31,406 nt of DNA from contig JBKEBK010000006.1 of NCBI GenBank assembly GCA_047973125.1, positions 1 to 31,406 on the forward strand. The letters are read 5' to 3'. Under the pieces are notes generated by a model, which searched no databases, was not told the DNA's origin, and saw nothing but the letters and a program-made list of their open reading frames with translations. Position numbers and translations under genes: made by a program. Positions 24,155 through 31,199 of this stretch are shown piece after piece (position 1 is the first letter of the stretch; each line of letters starts with the position of its first letter). The stretch is from CAYNRG01 sp047973125 (GTDB lineage Bacteria > Bacillota_I > Bacilli_A > Erysipelotrichales > Erysipelotrichaceae).

Positions 24155-25720
24155 TTATTTTTTAAGTGTTTTATCTATTGTTTCTATAATTTCTTCCAAT
24201 AAAATATGACACTCATTTGGAAGCCAAGTGAACTCATTAGCATCATTTAAAAATTTTCTTCTTAATATAAATGAGTCTTTTAAGTTATTTAAATAATCAT
24301 CTTTTTTAAAATCAATACTCTTACCATCACTCATATAATAAGACAAATTTTTTATATTTCCAAAAGGCATAAACTCACATTCTTCATTTAATATATCTTC
24401 AATAATTTTAAAAGTTTCTTGAGGATTAATTTTTACAGCATTAAAGCTTCCAGTATTTAAAATATAACATTTAACATCATTAAGGAATAATTTTTTAAAT
24501 TTAGTATAGTCTTCAAATAATGGATATACCCTAAAAGGATTTGCATATGGCTCAATCACAAGCTTACCAATATCATTGCTATTTTCAGCATTGGTGCGAG
24601 CTGTACTAATAGTAGCCCCCATAAAAGAAGCTAGAGTTGGATCATCAATTTTCGTACAAGCTGGAAAAGCATCATCTCTCATAATCCAAAAGATACTCTT
24701 TAATGGTGATGTAATTTTATCAACTCTATTATCAATAAAGTATCTAGATTTAATACATCTACCATTATCATTTCTAATATCATCAGTTCTAATCATGATT
24801 TTGTCACTCTCATCTTTAAAGACACCATTATTTTGAGCAGTGATAATATGATTGTCACTTGGATTAATTACAGTATCTTTACTTTTATCAAAGTATGATG
24901 GCTCAAGAGCAATACAACTCAAACTATTCTCACAAACAATAAAGGCATCATCATGTAAGACTTTTGTCTCAAAATCCTTATGATGCTTAGCCAAAGTAAT
25001 TGTAGACTTACCAGATCCAGATAAACCAAAGAAAGCCATTGTTTGTTGTTTATCATTACATTTAATATGTTTTAGTCCACCGTGACACGGGATATAGTTT
25101 AACTTTCTTGAAATATTCCACACCAAAGATAATATCGCTTTTTTTATTTCTCCAAAATATCTTAAACCAAGGATTGCAGCTACATTTGATACAGGATCTA
25201 ATAGTACTAAACCACTTGGATAATCAACACTGGACCACTGTGAATCTACATAGATGAAAACATCATCTATAGTACTCTTAATTCTTCCAAATTCAAAATT
25301 CACTAGCGTATTATATAAATTATTTTCACTACCTTCCTTAATCATAACATTAGCATTGACCTCAAAATCTTTATCTAAACCAACATGAACACAAGATTTA
25401 TAAAAAGTGTTTTTATGGTTTTGTTGAATCAAATCTTGTAATAACTTTAAAAATTTATAGTCCTTATCACAATCTATGATATGCCTAGAACTCGCAGTTC
25501 TTCCAACAATTGAACCATTATTATCAACTAGAACCTTTGCATCTTTATCCAATCCCAATGCTTCTGCATTCTTTATATTTAAATCTGTAACAATAGTTGA
25601 TGATGATACACTTGCCAACTTGTATGCTTCATGGCGTGAATTAATAGAAATAACATGATTATGATAAAATGCTGTCTCTATTGTTGATCTAAATGCTAAA
25701 TGCAATTTATTATTTGCCAC
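24155..25720 (-). CDS. pckA: Divergent ATP-dependent phosphoenolpyruvate carboxykinase
   Basis: Interconverts oxaloacetate plus ATP with PEP plus CO2 plus ADP, joining the citrate route to glycolysis. 521 residues with the PEPCK P-loop FFGLSGSGKST (231-240) and a kinase-2 motif HDDAF (256-260) where E. coli has GDDEHGW. Other alignable parts are SRYFIDNRVDKI, the IFWIMRDDAFPACTKI region, FMGATISTARTN, VIEPYANPF and YILNTGSFNAVKI (E. coli YLVNTGWNGTGKRISI). The metal- and substrate-binding segments are changed, so this is a distant branch. The start is GTG with AGGAGG eight bases upstream. Confidence is good for the superfamily, moderate for catalysis. Confidence 0.75.
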   Translation of the reverse strand: MANNKLHLAFRSTIETAFYHNHVISINSRHEAYKLASVSSSTIVTDLNIKNAEALGLDKDAKVLVDNNGSIVGRTASSRHIIDCDKDYKFLKLLQDLIQQNHKNTFYKSCVHVGLDKDFEVNANVMIKEGSENNLYNTLVNFEFGRIKSTIDDVFIYVDSQWSSVDYPSGLVLLDPVSNVAAILGLRYFGEIKKAILSLVWNISRKLNYIPCHGGLKHIKCNDKQQTMAFFGLSGSGKSTITLAKHHKDFETKVLHDDAFIVCENSLSCIALEPSYFDKSKDTVINPSDNHIITAQNNGVFKDESDKIMIRTDDIRNDNGRCIKSRYFIDNRVDKITSPLKSIFWIMRDDAFPACTKIDDPTLASFMGATISTARTNAENSNDIGKLVIEPYANPFRVYPLFEDYTKFKKLFLNDVKCYILNTGSFNAVKINPQETFKIIEDILNEECEFMPFGNIKNLSYYMSDGKSIDFKKDDYLNNLKDSFILRRKFLNDANEFTWLPNECHILLEEIIETIDKTLKK

Positions 25721-25799
25721 TTAAGAATCCTCCTTTTATAAATAATAACAATATATAATATTAAATGTTGTATTTTAAAAGTTTAATATGTTTTTCTTA

Positions 25800-25821
25800 T
25801 GTATATTTTTAAAAATATACA
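25800..25821. promoter_or_regulatory. 22-bp perfect palindrome, candidate operator
   Basis: TGTATATTTTT followed directly by its exact complement AAAAATATACA, in the divergent region between pckA and the 241-residue membrane protein. The outer half sites TGTATA/TATACA resemble the GntR boxes TGTATACA but spread apart by ten bases. It could be an operator or a cruciform; there is no T-run right after it to make it a terminator. Confidence 0.4.
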
Positions 25822-25899
25822 ATAAAAAAACAACTTTTCCTGTAGTAACAATTAAATAATTATGTTATTTTTAACTTAACTAAGAAATGAGGACAATAT

Positions 25900-26625
25900 A
25901 TGATTCAAATAATAAATCAGCTTGATTCACCAACTAAAGTACAAGAAAAAATCGATAAAGCTTATAAGAATGGCTATTCTTTAGAAAAAGTTACATCACA
26001 TTATAGAGTATATAAGAAAGAGAAAACTCTGTTAGCTTATAGTTATCTTGTAGAAAAAGAAGCAAAAATAAAATGCAAAGATGTAATTTATAAAGAAAAA
26101 TTTAATGATCCAAATGTTTCAATTCGTTACTGTCTTAAAGACTCTAAAAATAAAAATATGATCGATGATTCATTACTAATTGATTATTATCAACATCAAA
26201 GACAAATTTATAGTAAACACACTCTATTTTTTTGTGTGTTATCACTTGCTTTTTTATGCCTTATTTTATATACAAACATTTTAGTAAGTTTTGTAAGTGG
26301 ATGGGCTTTTATTATTATTAATTTGTTTTTGCTTTATCGCTTTATTACTTACAGAAAGTTCTATAAAACAATATTTAATCCACTATTAAAAAGTACAAAT
26401 AGTATTGATTTAAAAAAAGCCAACAACATGGTTATTATTACCAATAGAAAATTAGATGATAATGAATTTAAAGAAATATCAAAGCTGGGTAAGCTTGAAT
26501 ATTCCAATACAAAAAAACAAGAATTTATTTATAAACTTCAAACACTTGCAAAACATAAAAAAGTTGTTGATGAAGTAAATAAATTCGACACTTTACAAGC
26601 CGATATATTTACAACCACAAGATAA
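25900..26625 (+). CDS. Membrane protein of unknown function (DUF2812-like?)
   Basis: 241 residues. An N-terminal soluble part (1-105) with KIDKAYKNGYSLEKVTSHYRVYKKEKTLLAYSYL somewhat recalls DUF2812 proteins, but I am not sure. Two membrane helices follow (about 108-127 and 129-147), then a basic cytoplasmic tail of about 90 residues. AATGAGGAC precedes the ATG. Single gene with its own terminator, facing away from pckA. No function can be given. Confidence 0.6.
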   Translation: MIQIINQLDSPTKVQEKIDKAYKNGYSLEKVTSHYRVYKKEKTLLAYSYLVEKEAKIKCKDVIYKEKFNDPNVSIRYCLKDSKNKNMIDDSLLIDYYQHQRQIYSKHTLFFCVLSLAFLCLILYTNILVSFVSGWAFIIINLFLLYRFITYRKFYKTIFNPLLKSTNSIDLKKANNMVIITNRKLDDNEFKEISKLGKLEYSNTKKQEFIYKLQTLAKHKKVVDEVNKFDTLQADIFTTTR

Positions 26626-26628
26626 TTA

Positions 26629-26652
26629 AAAAAAAGCCCTAAGGCTTTTTTT
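26629..26652. terminator. Bidirectional terminator
   Basis: AGCC-CTAA-GGCT (26635-26646) flanked by runs of A on the left and T on the right, between the convergent 241- and 135-residue protein genes. It overlaps the last codons of the minus-strand gene. Confidence 0.85.
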
Positions 26653-27046
26653 TAATACTCTTATTTGCTTGGATATATATTCCAAGATAAATGAGAAATC
26701 CAAAAATATACGTAATAAAATTGAACTCTTGTATTGTTATGTTTTTTCCACTAAGTAGTGGTGCTACCATATTTTGAAATCTTGATGTTATGGTTATATA
26801 ATGACTAAATCCTATAATTACCAGTGAAAAGATAAGGCAAGAAATAATTTCACAAAATAATAATTTCGAATCATCTCCATTCTTTGTTTTCAACATAAGA
26901 CATGAATATAAAATTGGTGAAACTAGTAATAACAATCCTGTAATAACCATAAAAAATATAATATTGTAAACAAGATAAGAGATACATAAACTTATAGCAA
27001 TTATACCCGCTATTGTGAAAGTTGATCTATATACTGATTTTTTCAT
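26639..27046 (-). CDS. Small four-helix membrane protein, last gene of the peptide/ABC unit
   Basis: 135 residues with four hydrophobic segments (about 10-28, 30-50, 64-82, 108-126) and charged ends (MKKS..., SIKKKP). I do not recognise the family. AAAGGATGGTTT precedes the ATG. It lies downstream of the ABC permease on the same strand, so it may be co-transcribed. By position it could be an immunity or accessory membrane protein for the upstream peptide; this is inference only. Confidence 0.6.
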   Translation of the reverse strand: MKKSVYRSTFTIAGIIAISLCISYLVYNIIFFMVITGLLLLVSPILYSCLMLKTKNGDDSKLLFCEIISCLIFSLVIIGFSHYITITSRFQNMVAPLLSGKNITIQEFNFITYIFGFLIYLGIYIQANKSIKKKP

Positions 27047-27067
27047 AAACCATCCTTTATGACATCA

Positions 27068-27184
27068 TTAAATTGTAAATAAGCGCATACAAATACACCA
27101 TATCAAATTTCTCTTATAACTATAGACCACTCCTAAAATTAAACCTAAAGGAAGTCTTATAATTAAATTGTTATGATTTCTCAT
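27068..27184 (-). pseudogene. 38-codon fragment resembling the end of a CPBP membrane protease
   Basis: A short reading frame whose ATG overlaps the stop of the ABC permease (ATGA). It reads RLPLGLILGVVYSYKRNLIW, which resembles the C-terminal LGLxLGxxYxxTxNLxxxI segment of CPBP (CAAX protease and bacteriocin-processing) proteins. The conserved His-x-x-x-Asn that should follow is absent, and the upstream domain is missing. Likely the relic of a CPBP gene in this cassette, or possibly a real small peptide. Weak evidence. Confidence 0.3.
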
Positions 27185-27921
27185 ACTCTTTTTTTTCTAG
27201 TACATAAAAACATCATATAAAGGCTAAATACAAAAACAGCTAAATAAATCCCAAGTAATAATATGTTATTTCTATCAGGATAAAAATCCATAGCCCAAGC
27301 AGGTAGAAAATACATAACTCCATCAAACCCTCCTAAAATGATTAATACCACTACTGTCAAAATTGCAACTGTAAGTGAAGCAAAGATACTTCCATCTGTT
27401 AGAATATTACAAATTGTCAATAACATCATATATGTGATTGTTATAATGAAACTAATCAAAATCCCCCAAGATAAGATACCCAATACATCAATTGAAAAAG
27501 ATAACTCTTTAAGATATAGAACTGAATATGCAAGATATCCAATTATTGATGATAATGCGAGCATTATTGTAAATACAATACTTACGGAAATTACTTTGTA
27601 TAAAAAGACTTTTGTACTTTTTGGAACTGCCGATAACATAAAGTATAGATATTTACTGTCAATTTCTCTTGATAGTATAGAAGAAGATAGAACAACTAAA
27701 ATAATATAATAAAAGCCTAGAGAGTTTAAGAAGCCTAATACGGCATTAGAAAAATCTGCTGCTGTACTAAAATTACCCATTGTTATTGAAAATTGTTGGC
27801 TCGGCGAAACTATTCCAAAAACTATAGTTATTGGGAATAAGCAAAGTATTAATGCAATCACTTTTGTCGAAGTCTGTGACAATAATTTTTTTATTTCATA
27901 TTTGAATAACAATCCATCCAT
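27181..27921 (-). CDS. ABC-2 type transporter permease
   Basis: 246 residues with six predicted membrane helices and a large first loop, the layout of ABC-2 permeases. LSSSILSREIDSKYLYFMLSAVPKSTKVFLYK is the recognisable coupling segment after helix 2. It pairs with the ATPase directly upstream (TAATG overlap). Such pairs export peptides, give self-immunity, or export drugs. Upstream of the pair is a 31-codon peptide gene, so peptide export or immunity is the favoured reading. Confidence 0.85.
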   Translation of the reverse strand: MDGLLFKYEIKKLLSQTSTKVIALILCLFPITIVFGIVSPSQQFSITMGNFSTAADFSNAVLGFLNSLGFYYIILVVLSSSILSREIDSKYLYFMLSAVPKSTKVFLYKVISVSIVFTIMLALSSIIGYLAYSVLYLKELSFSIDVLGILSWGILISFIITITYMMLLTICNILTDGSIFASLTVAILTVVVLIILGGFDGVMYFLPAWAMDFYPDRNNILLLGIYLAVFVFSLYMMFLCTRKKRV

Positions 27922-28625
27922 TATATATCTCCTCCTACATATATTTCATCAAAAGTGTCCGCCAAAGATTTTCCATTTCCAATAGTGTTTTCTCTAACTA
28001 TAATTTCTTTATTAGTTAAAAAGATTACCTCATCAAAAATTTTTTCTGACTCATGCAGCTGATGATTAGAAACAATAATTAAATATCCTTTGTCTTTCAA
28101 ATTTAAAAGTTTTTTATTAAGTGTCCTGATGCCAATAGGATCTAGACCTAAGTATGGCTCATCTAAGATAATAATCTTTCTCTTAATATTAAGTAAAGAA
28201 ATAATTAACGCTAATCTCTGTTTCATTCCAAGTGAATATGTGCTAACCTTTTTATCCTTTGCACCAAACAAATCAAATTCTTTGAAAAGTCTTTCTAATT
28301 CTTCATTCTCTATTTTATAAAGTTTGGCAAATAGCAGTGCATTATTCCAACCCGATAAATGTTTAATGACCCCTGTTGACAAGAGATAGGATACATTTTC
28401 TACAACATCGTCCCTGTTAAAGACATTTACTTTTTTATCATCAATCATAATAAGCCCTTCATCAACATCTAATAGTCCCACAGCACATTTTAATAAAGTT
28501 GATTTCCCCACTCCATTAGGACCCACTACTCCATATATCCTATTACTTTTAAAAGAAAAAGTTATATTTGACAACACTCTTTGGGTCCCATAGTTTTTTG
28601 AAACATTACTAAATTCAAGTTCCAT
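27921..28625 (-). CDS. ABC transporter ATP-binding protein (bacitracin/lantibiotic-immunity type)
   Basis: A 234-residue ATPase. Walker A GPNGVGKST (35-43), signature YSLGMKQRL (130-138; the S-x-G-M-K-Q form is typical of BcrA/NatA-like exporters of the ABC-2 class), Walker B IIILDEP (151-157) and a switch His in SNHQL (188). Partner of the following permease. It is the first large gene after the peptide and its hairpin; TTAGAAAAGGAGCG is its ribosome site. Confidence 0.92.
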   Translation of the reverse strand: MELEFSNVSKNYGTQRVLSNITFSFKSNRIYGVVGPNGVGKSTLLKCAVGLLDVDEGLIMIDDKKVNVFNRDDVVENVSYLLSTGVIKHLSGWNNALLFAKLYKIENEELERLFKEFDLFGAKDKKVSTYSLGMKQRLALIISLLNIKRKIIILDEPYLGLDPIGIRTLNKKLLNLKDKGYLIIVSNHQLHESEKIFDEVIFLTNKEIIVRENTIGNGKSLADTFDEIYVGGDI

Positions 28626-28659
28626 TTTTCGCTCCTTTTCTAAAAATATTAAAATACAA

Positions 28660-28679
28660 GGGCATGGCTTGCCATGCCC
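28660..28679 (-). terminator. Intercistronic hairpin between peptide gene and ABC genes
   Basis: GGGCATGGC and GCCATGCCC form a perfect GC-rich 9-bp stem around two bases, followed on the minus strand by TTGTATTTT. It lies 16 bp after the peptide stop and 35 bp before the ATPase start. The T tail is interrupted, so it probably ends only part of the transcripts, or protects the 3' end of the peptide mRNA, giving much peptide and less transporter. Confidence 0.75.
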
Positions 28680-28694
28680 ATTTTGGTATAGTTT

Positions 28695-28790
28695 CTATAA
28701 GTTAGCTTTACCGTAACTTACACAAAACCATAGTCCAACAGATAAACATCCGCAACCATTTTTCCCTTTTCTACCAAAGGCTTTAATCAT
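28695..28790 (-). CDS. 31-residue Cys-containing peptide, candidate RiPP/bacteriocin or signal precursor
   Basis: An ATG at 28788-28790 is preceded by AAGGAGG at seven bases, among the strongest ribosome sites in the window, and by a strong promoter. The product has a basic head (MIKAFGRKGKN) and a Cys/Gly/aromatic tail, GCGCLSVGLWFCVSYG, with Cys at 13, 15 and 23. It has no Sec signal peptide and no double-Gly leader. The tail recalls the NKGCATCSIGAACLV start of subtilosin A and other Cys-rich RiPP precursors, but no radical-SAM or lanthionine enzyme is in view. An ABC exporter pair lies directly downstream and a BlaI/M56 pair is divergent. Coding status is inferred from these signals. Confidence 0.65.
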   Translation of the reverse strand: MIKAFGRKGKNGCGCLSVGLWFCVSYGKANL

Positions 28791-28845
28791 AAGTTTTCCT
28801 CCTTCCCTTGTATCGAACTAGAAAGATATTTTAGTTCCTAATCAC

Positions 28846-28874
28846 ATAATAATCTATATATTAAATTAAGTCAA
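28846..28874 (-). promoter_or_regulatory. Promoter of the peptide-ABC unit
   Basis: Minus strand: TTGACT (28869-28874), exactly 17 bp, TATTAT (28846-28851). Near consensus, about 55 bp before the peptide start codon. Confidence 0.8.
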
Positions 28875-28891
28875 TAAAATTTTTACGGTAT

Positions 28892-28908
28892 CAATATATT
28901 TTATATTG
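28892..28908. promoter_or_regulatory. Palindrome between divergent promoters, candidate BlaI-type operator
   Basis: CAATATA-TTT-TATATTG, a perfect 7-bp inverted repeat, lies between the two divergent promoters. TATATTG recurs at 28942-28948 overlapping the -35 of the blaI-like gene. BlaI-family repressors bind such dyads, but their usual TACA/TGTA core is not present. Confidence 0.45.
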
Positions 28909-28945
28909 TTATTATATTATTTTTATGTAATAGTTGAATTTATAT

Positions 28946-28974
28946 TGACACAGTTTATTTTTTATTTTATTATT
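28946..28974 (+). promoter_or_regulatory. Promoter of the BlaI/M56 pair
   Basis: A perfect TTGACA (28946-28951), 17 bp, then TATTAT (28969-28974), 29 bp before the start codon. The 213 bp between the two start codons otherwise holds only regulatory-looking AT-rich sequence. Confidence 0.8.
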
Positions 28975-29003
28975 TGTATATAGATATTAGGAGGAATTGA
29001 CTG

Positions 29004-29384
29004 ATGCCATTTTATAAACTAAGTAACAAGGAGAAACAAGTAATGATAGTGCTTTGGAATTCACCAAATGCACTTACAGGATCGGATATATGTAAGGTAG
29101 ATAAAAACTTAAATGTAAATACCGTACAGGCTTCACTAACAAAACTTCTAAAAAACAAATTCATTGAAGTTAATGATATAGTTTACAGTGGTACGGTACT
29201 AGCAAGAGAATACAAACCATTAATTACAATGGATGACTATGCAGCTATGCAAATAAAAGATTATTATAACTCATGTTCTAAAAAAGAATCTATATCAAAT
29301 ATTGTAAATTATTTTTTAAATCAAGAAGATCAAGAAGATAACCTGCTTGACGAACTGCAAAAAATTATTGATTCAAAAAAATAA
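29004..29384 (+). CDS. BlaI/MecI/CopY-family transcriptional repressor
   Basis: A 126-residue protein with an N-terminal winged helix (about 5-72): LSNKEKQVMIVLWNS, then TVQASLTKLLKNKFIE as recognition helix, then the wing reading YSGTVLAREYKPL. The C-terminal helices (about 76-125) would dimerise. In the family, a partner M56 protease cleaves the repressor to relieve repression. AGGAGG precedes the ATG. It would be expected to control the divergent peptide-ABC unit and itself. Confidence 0.88.
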   Translation: MPFYKLSNKEKQVMIVLWNSPNALTGSDICKVDKNLNVNTVQASLTKLLKNKFIEVNDIVYSGTVLAREYKPLITMDDYAAMQIKDYYNSCSKKESISNIVNYFLNQEDQEDNLLDELQKIIDSKK

Positions 29385-29418
29385 GCTATTTAACTATAAA
29401 AGTGAAAGGGTGATTTTT

Positions 29419-30375
29419 ATGAATGCAAATATAATTATAAATATTCTCATCGTATCAATTTGTGTTGTTTTTCTAAACTGGGCTTTTTTAGACAGTGCAA
29501 ACGGATTAAAACGTATTGGTATTAATACCCTGTTTGCTAGTTTTTCAGTTTTAATAATCCGCCTCCTTATCCCCTTTTCAGTGCCATTCCCTCTTAAACT
29601 ATCAATTGCTTTTCCATATTTTAGTAATACAATAAATTCCGAGATACGTTTATTCAATTTCACCACAAACACGATAGTTCTATTACTTTCTATTTGGTTT
29701 ATTGTCAGTTTTATCTTATTGCTTAGACTCATATATCAATATATTAAGCTTAGAAACCTCAGGAGAGTTCTTATAGAAAACAATAAAATTACACACACTT
29801 ATGAACAAACGTTTGTAAGATTAAAATCCTTATTTTCATTTAGTAAGCATAGAGAAATTAGAGTAGTTTCTTCAGATTTAATTAGTGAACCGTTTTCTTT
29901 TGGAATCACTAATTCTGTGATAGTTATTCCAAATAAAGAATATAAACACAATGAACTTGAATTCATTTTAAAGCACGAATTATTCCATATAAAAACAAAC
30001 GACTCATTTTGGAAACTGTTATTTTGCATCCTAAAAATAATATATTGGTGGCTTCCTACGATATATATAGCATCTAATCAATTTAGTGAATACTTGGAAA
30101 TTCGTTGTGATAATAATTGTTTAACTGATCAATTATACTCTACTAAAATTAACTATCTAGAGTGTTTATTAGAAGAACTTCGCGAAAGAAGAAATAACAT
30201 AAATAACCCCTTAACTATCAGTATGGCTTCAAATAAGAGTTTAATTGAGAAACGTTTCAATATAGTTCTTTCCAAAACTGAACTTAATAAAAATAATAAA
30301 AGATATGTAAAAATAATCATTGGCTTAATCTTTATAATCTCTTTTGGATTAACTTTCCTTCCATACACACACTAA
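29419..30375 (+). CDS. M56-family (BlaR1-like) membrane metalloprotease without sensor domain
   Basis: 318 residues from the ATG at 29419 (AAAGGGTG upstream; a longer reading from a TTG is unlikely). Three N-terminal membrane helices lie at about 5-22, 36-53 and 84-104. The cytoplasmic zinc protease domain has HELFH (186-190), then TNDSFWKLLF, a WWLP turn, and EIRCD (227-231), the BlaR1/MecR1 pattern. A last helix is near 298-316 and the protein ends there. The extracellular penicillin-binding sensor of BlaR1 (about 250 residues) is absent, so the signal must be sensed differently, perhaps as a peptide in the membrane. Confidence 0.85.
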   Translation: MNANIIINILIVSICVVFLNWAFLDSANGLKRIGINTLFASFSVLIIRLLIPFSVPFPLKLSIAFPYFSNTINSEIRLFNFTTNTIVLLLSIWFIVSFILLLRLIYQYIKLRNLRRVLIENNKITHTYEQTFVRLKSLFSFSKHREIRVVSSDLISEPFSFGITNSVIVIPNKEYKHNELEFILKHELFHIKTNDSFWKLLFCILKIIYWWLPTIYIASNQFSEYLEIRCDNNCLTDQLYSTKINYLECLLEELRERRNNINNPLTISMASNKSLIEKRFNIVLSKTELNKNNKRYVKIIIGLIFIISFGLTFLPYTH

Positions 30376-30410
30376 CAACATATTTATATATTTAAAATAT
30401 TTATAAAAAT

Positions 30411-30433
30411 AAGATGGTAGTTCATCTTTTTTT
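30411..30433 (+). terminator. Terminator of the BlaI/M56 pair
   Basis: AAGATG (30411-30416) and CATCTT (30423-30428) pair around a 6-nt loop and run into seven T. Confidence 0.8.
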
Positions 30434-30560
30434 ATATTTATCATAAGAATATTTATTGCAGTTATCAAAATAATTAGTATACTTTCACTGCCGCCGTTAT
30501 AATGTTTCACATGAGTAAAAATATAATATTCAGCAATAATATCTATCGTGTGCAAAGATA

Positions 30561-30616
30561 AAAAGAAAAGAGCCTAAACCCTTTTAAACAAATGGTTTAC
30601 TACTCTTATTTTCTTA
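30561..30616 (-). terminator. Imperfect long hairpin downstream of the response-regulator remnant
   Basis: AAGAG and TAAACC on the left return as GGTTTA and CTCTT on the right (30568-30607), with A-rich and T-rich arms outside. It overlaps the end of the decayed regulator and may be its old terminator or the end of a lost element. Between 30434 and 30560 I see no supported gene. Confidence 0.4.
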
Positions 30617-30827
30617 CTCCCACTCAATACCACACATATCATTCATTTGTATATCCAGAATCAGTATGTCTAATTCTAATAGTTTGTCATGCATAAGAAT
30701 TTCGAAAAGCACTATTAAAAATATAGAATTCAAATTCATTGTCTCTCTCAAATACATAATTTGATATAGTCCTTACAGTATCTTCACACACGTATATATT
30801 ATCATCACATATCCCTATTTTAATCAT
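30614..30827 (-). pseudogene. Frameshifted fragment of an AgrA/LytTR-type response regulator
   Basis: From ATG at 30825-30827 the frame reads MIKIGICDDNIYVCED..., the start of a receiver domain with its acidic pair, and stops after 46 codons. In the next frame (from 30694) it resumes as DKLLELDILILDIQMNDMCG, the phospho-acceptor Asp region, then stops at 30614. No LytTR DNA-binding domain follows. GGTTGGAG precedes the ATG. So a single frameshift splits a receiver domain whose remainder is deleted: a dead regulator, perhaps of a former peptide-responsive system. Confidence 0.8.
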
Positions 30828-30942
30828 ATCTCCAACCCACTCTTTAATTATTCAGGTTTGATTAAACCTATTAAACTTCATCAAAGTAAAATAGATGTCT
30901 AATACAAATAAAATTATAGAATATATTAAATTCTGTTTTTTC

Positions 30943-31187
30943 CTATTTGACAGATAAAATAAGAAATTGAGTGTAACTTACATATCCTAAAAGTAATATA
31001 AGCGCTTCACTACCTGTAACAATATCTAACTTGAAAACATCTGCATGTATTGCTCGGGTTAAAATGATAAATATCGTGAGTATTATCAGGGGGATGGTAC
31101 CTTTTGCCAAAACTCTATTATTTACATAATCTTCATATTCTCTATTTGACTCTGACTTAGCATTTTCTAATATTTTTTTCTTTCCAT
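30943..31187 (-). CDS. Small two-helix membrane protein with poly-A frameshift at its start (DUF6442-like?)
   Basis: The frame ending at 30943 gives about 80 residues: a charged head (KILENAKSESNREYEDYV), then two membrane helices (about 36-52 and 65-84, counted from the first Lys of KKKILEN). The head plus two helices recall DUF6442-type proteins that accompany HTH regulators; this is uncertain. The best start, ATG at 31185-31187 with AGGAG five bases upstream, is one base out of frame: ATG GAA AGA then seven A (31173-31179). Eight A would give MERKKILENAK. An in-frame TTG at 31204-31206 has no ribosome site. Either a frameshift mutation, slippage, or phase variation. Confidence 0.55.
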
Positions 31188-31199
31188 TTCTTCTCCTTT

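Noticed and set aside
28695..28790. The small peptide as an AgrD-type autoinducer precursor
   Set aside because: There is no AgrB gene, no amphipathic leader and no acidic tail. The decayed AgrA-like regulator nearby is not enough to claim an agr system.
29004..30375. A beta-lactamase resistance locus (bla/mec)
   Set aside because: No beta-lactamase or PBP2a gene is present, and the M56 protein lacks the penicillin-binding sensor.
30349..30555. A 68-codon hydrophobic frame on the minus strand after the M56 gene
   Set aside because: It starts at a TTG without a ribosome site, crosses the M56 terminator and the end of that gene. It could be a relic of a sensor kinase but nothing shows this.
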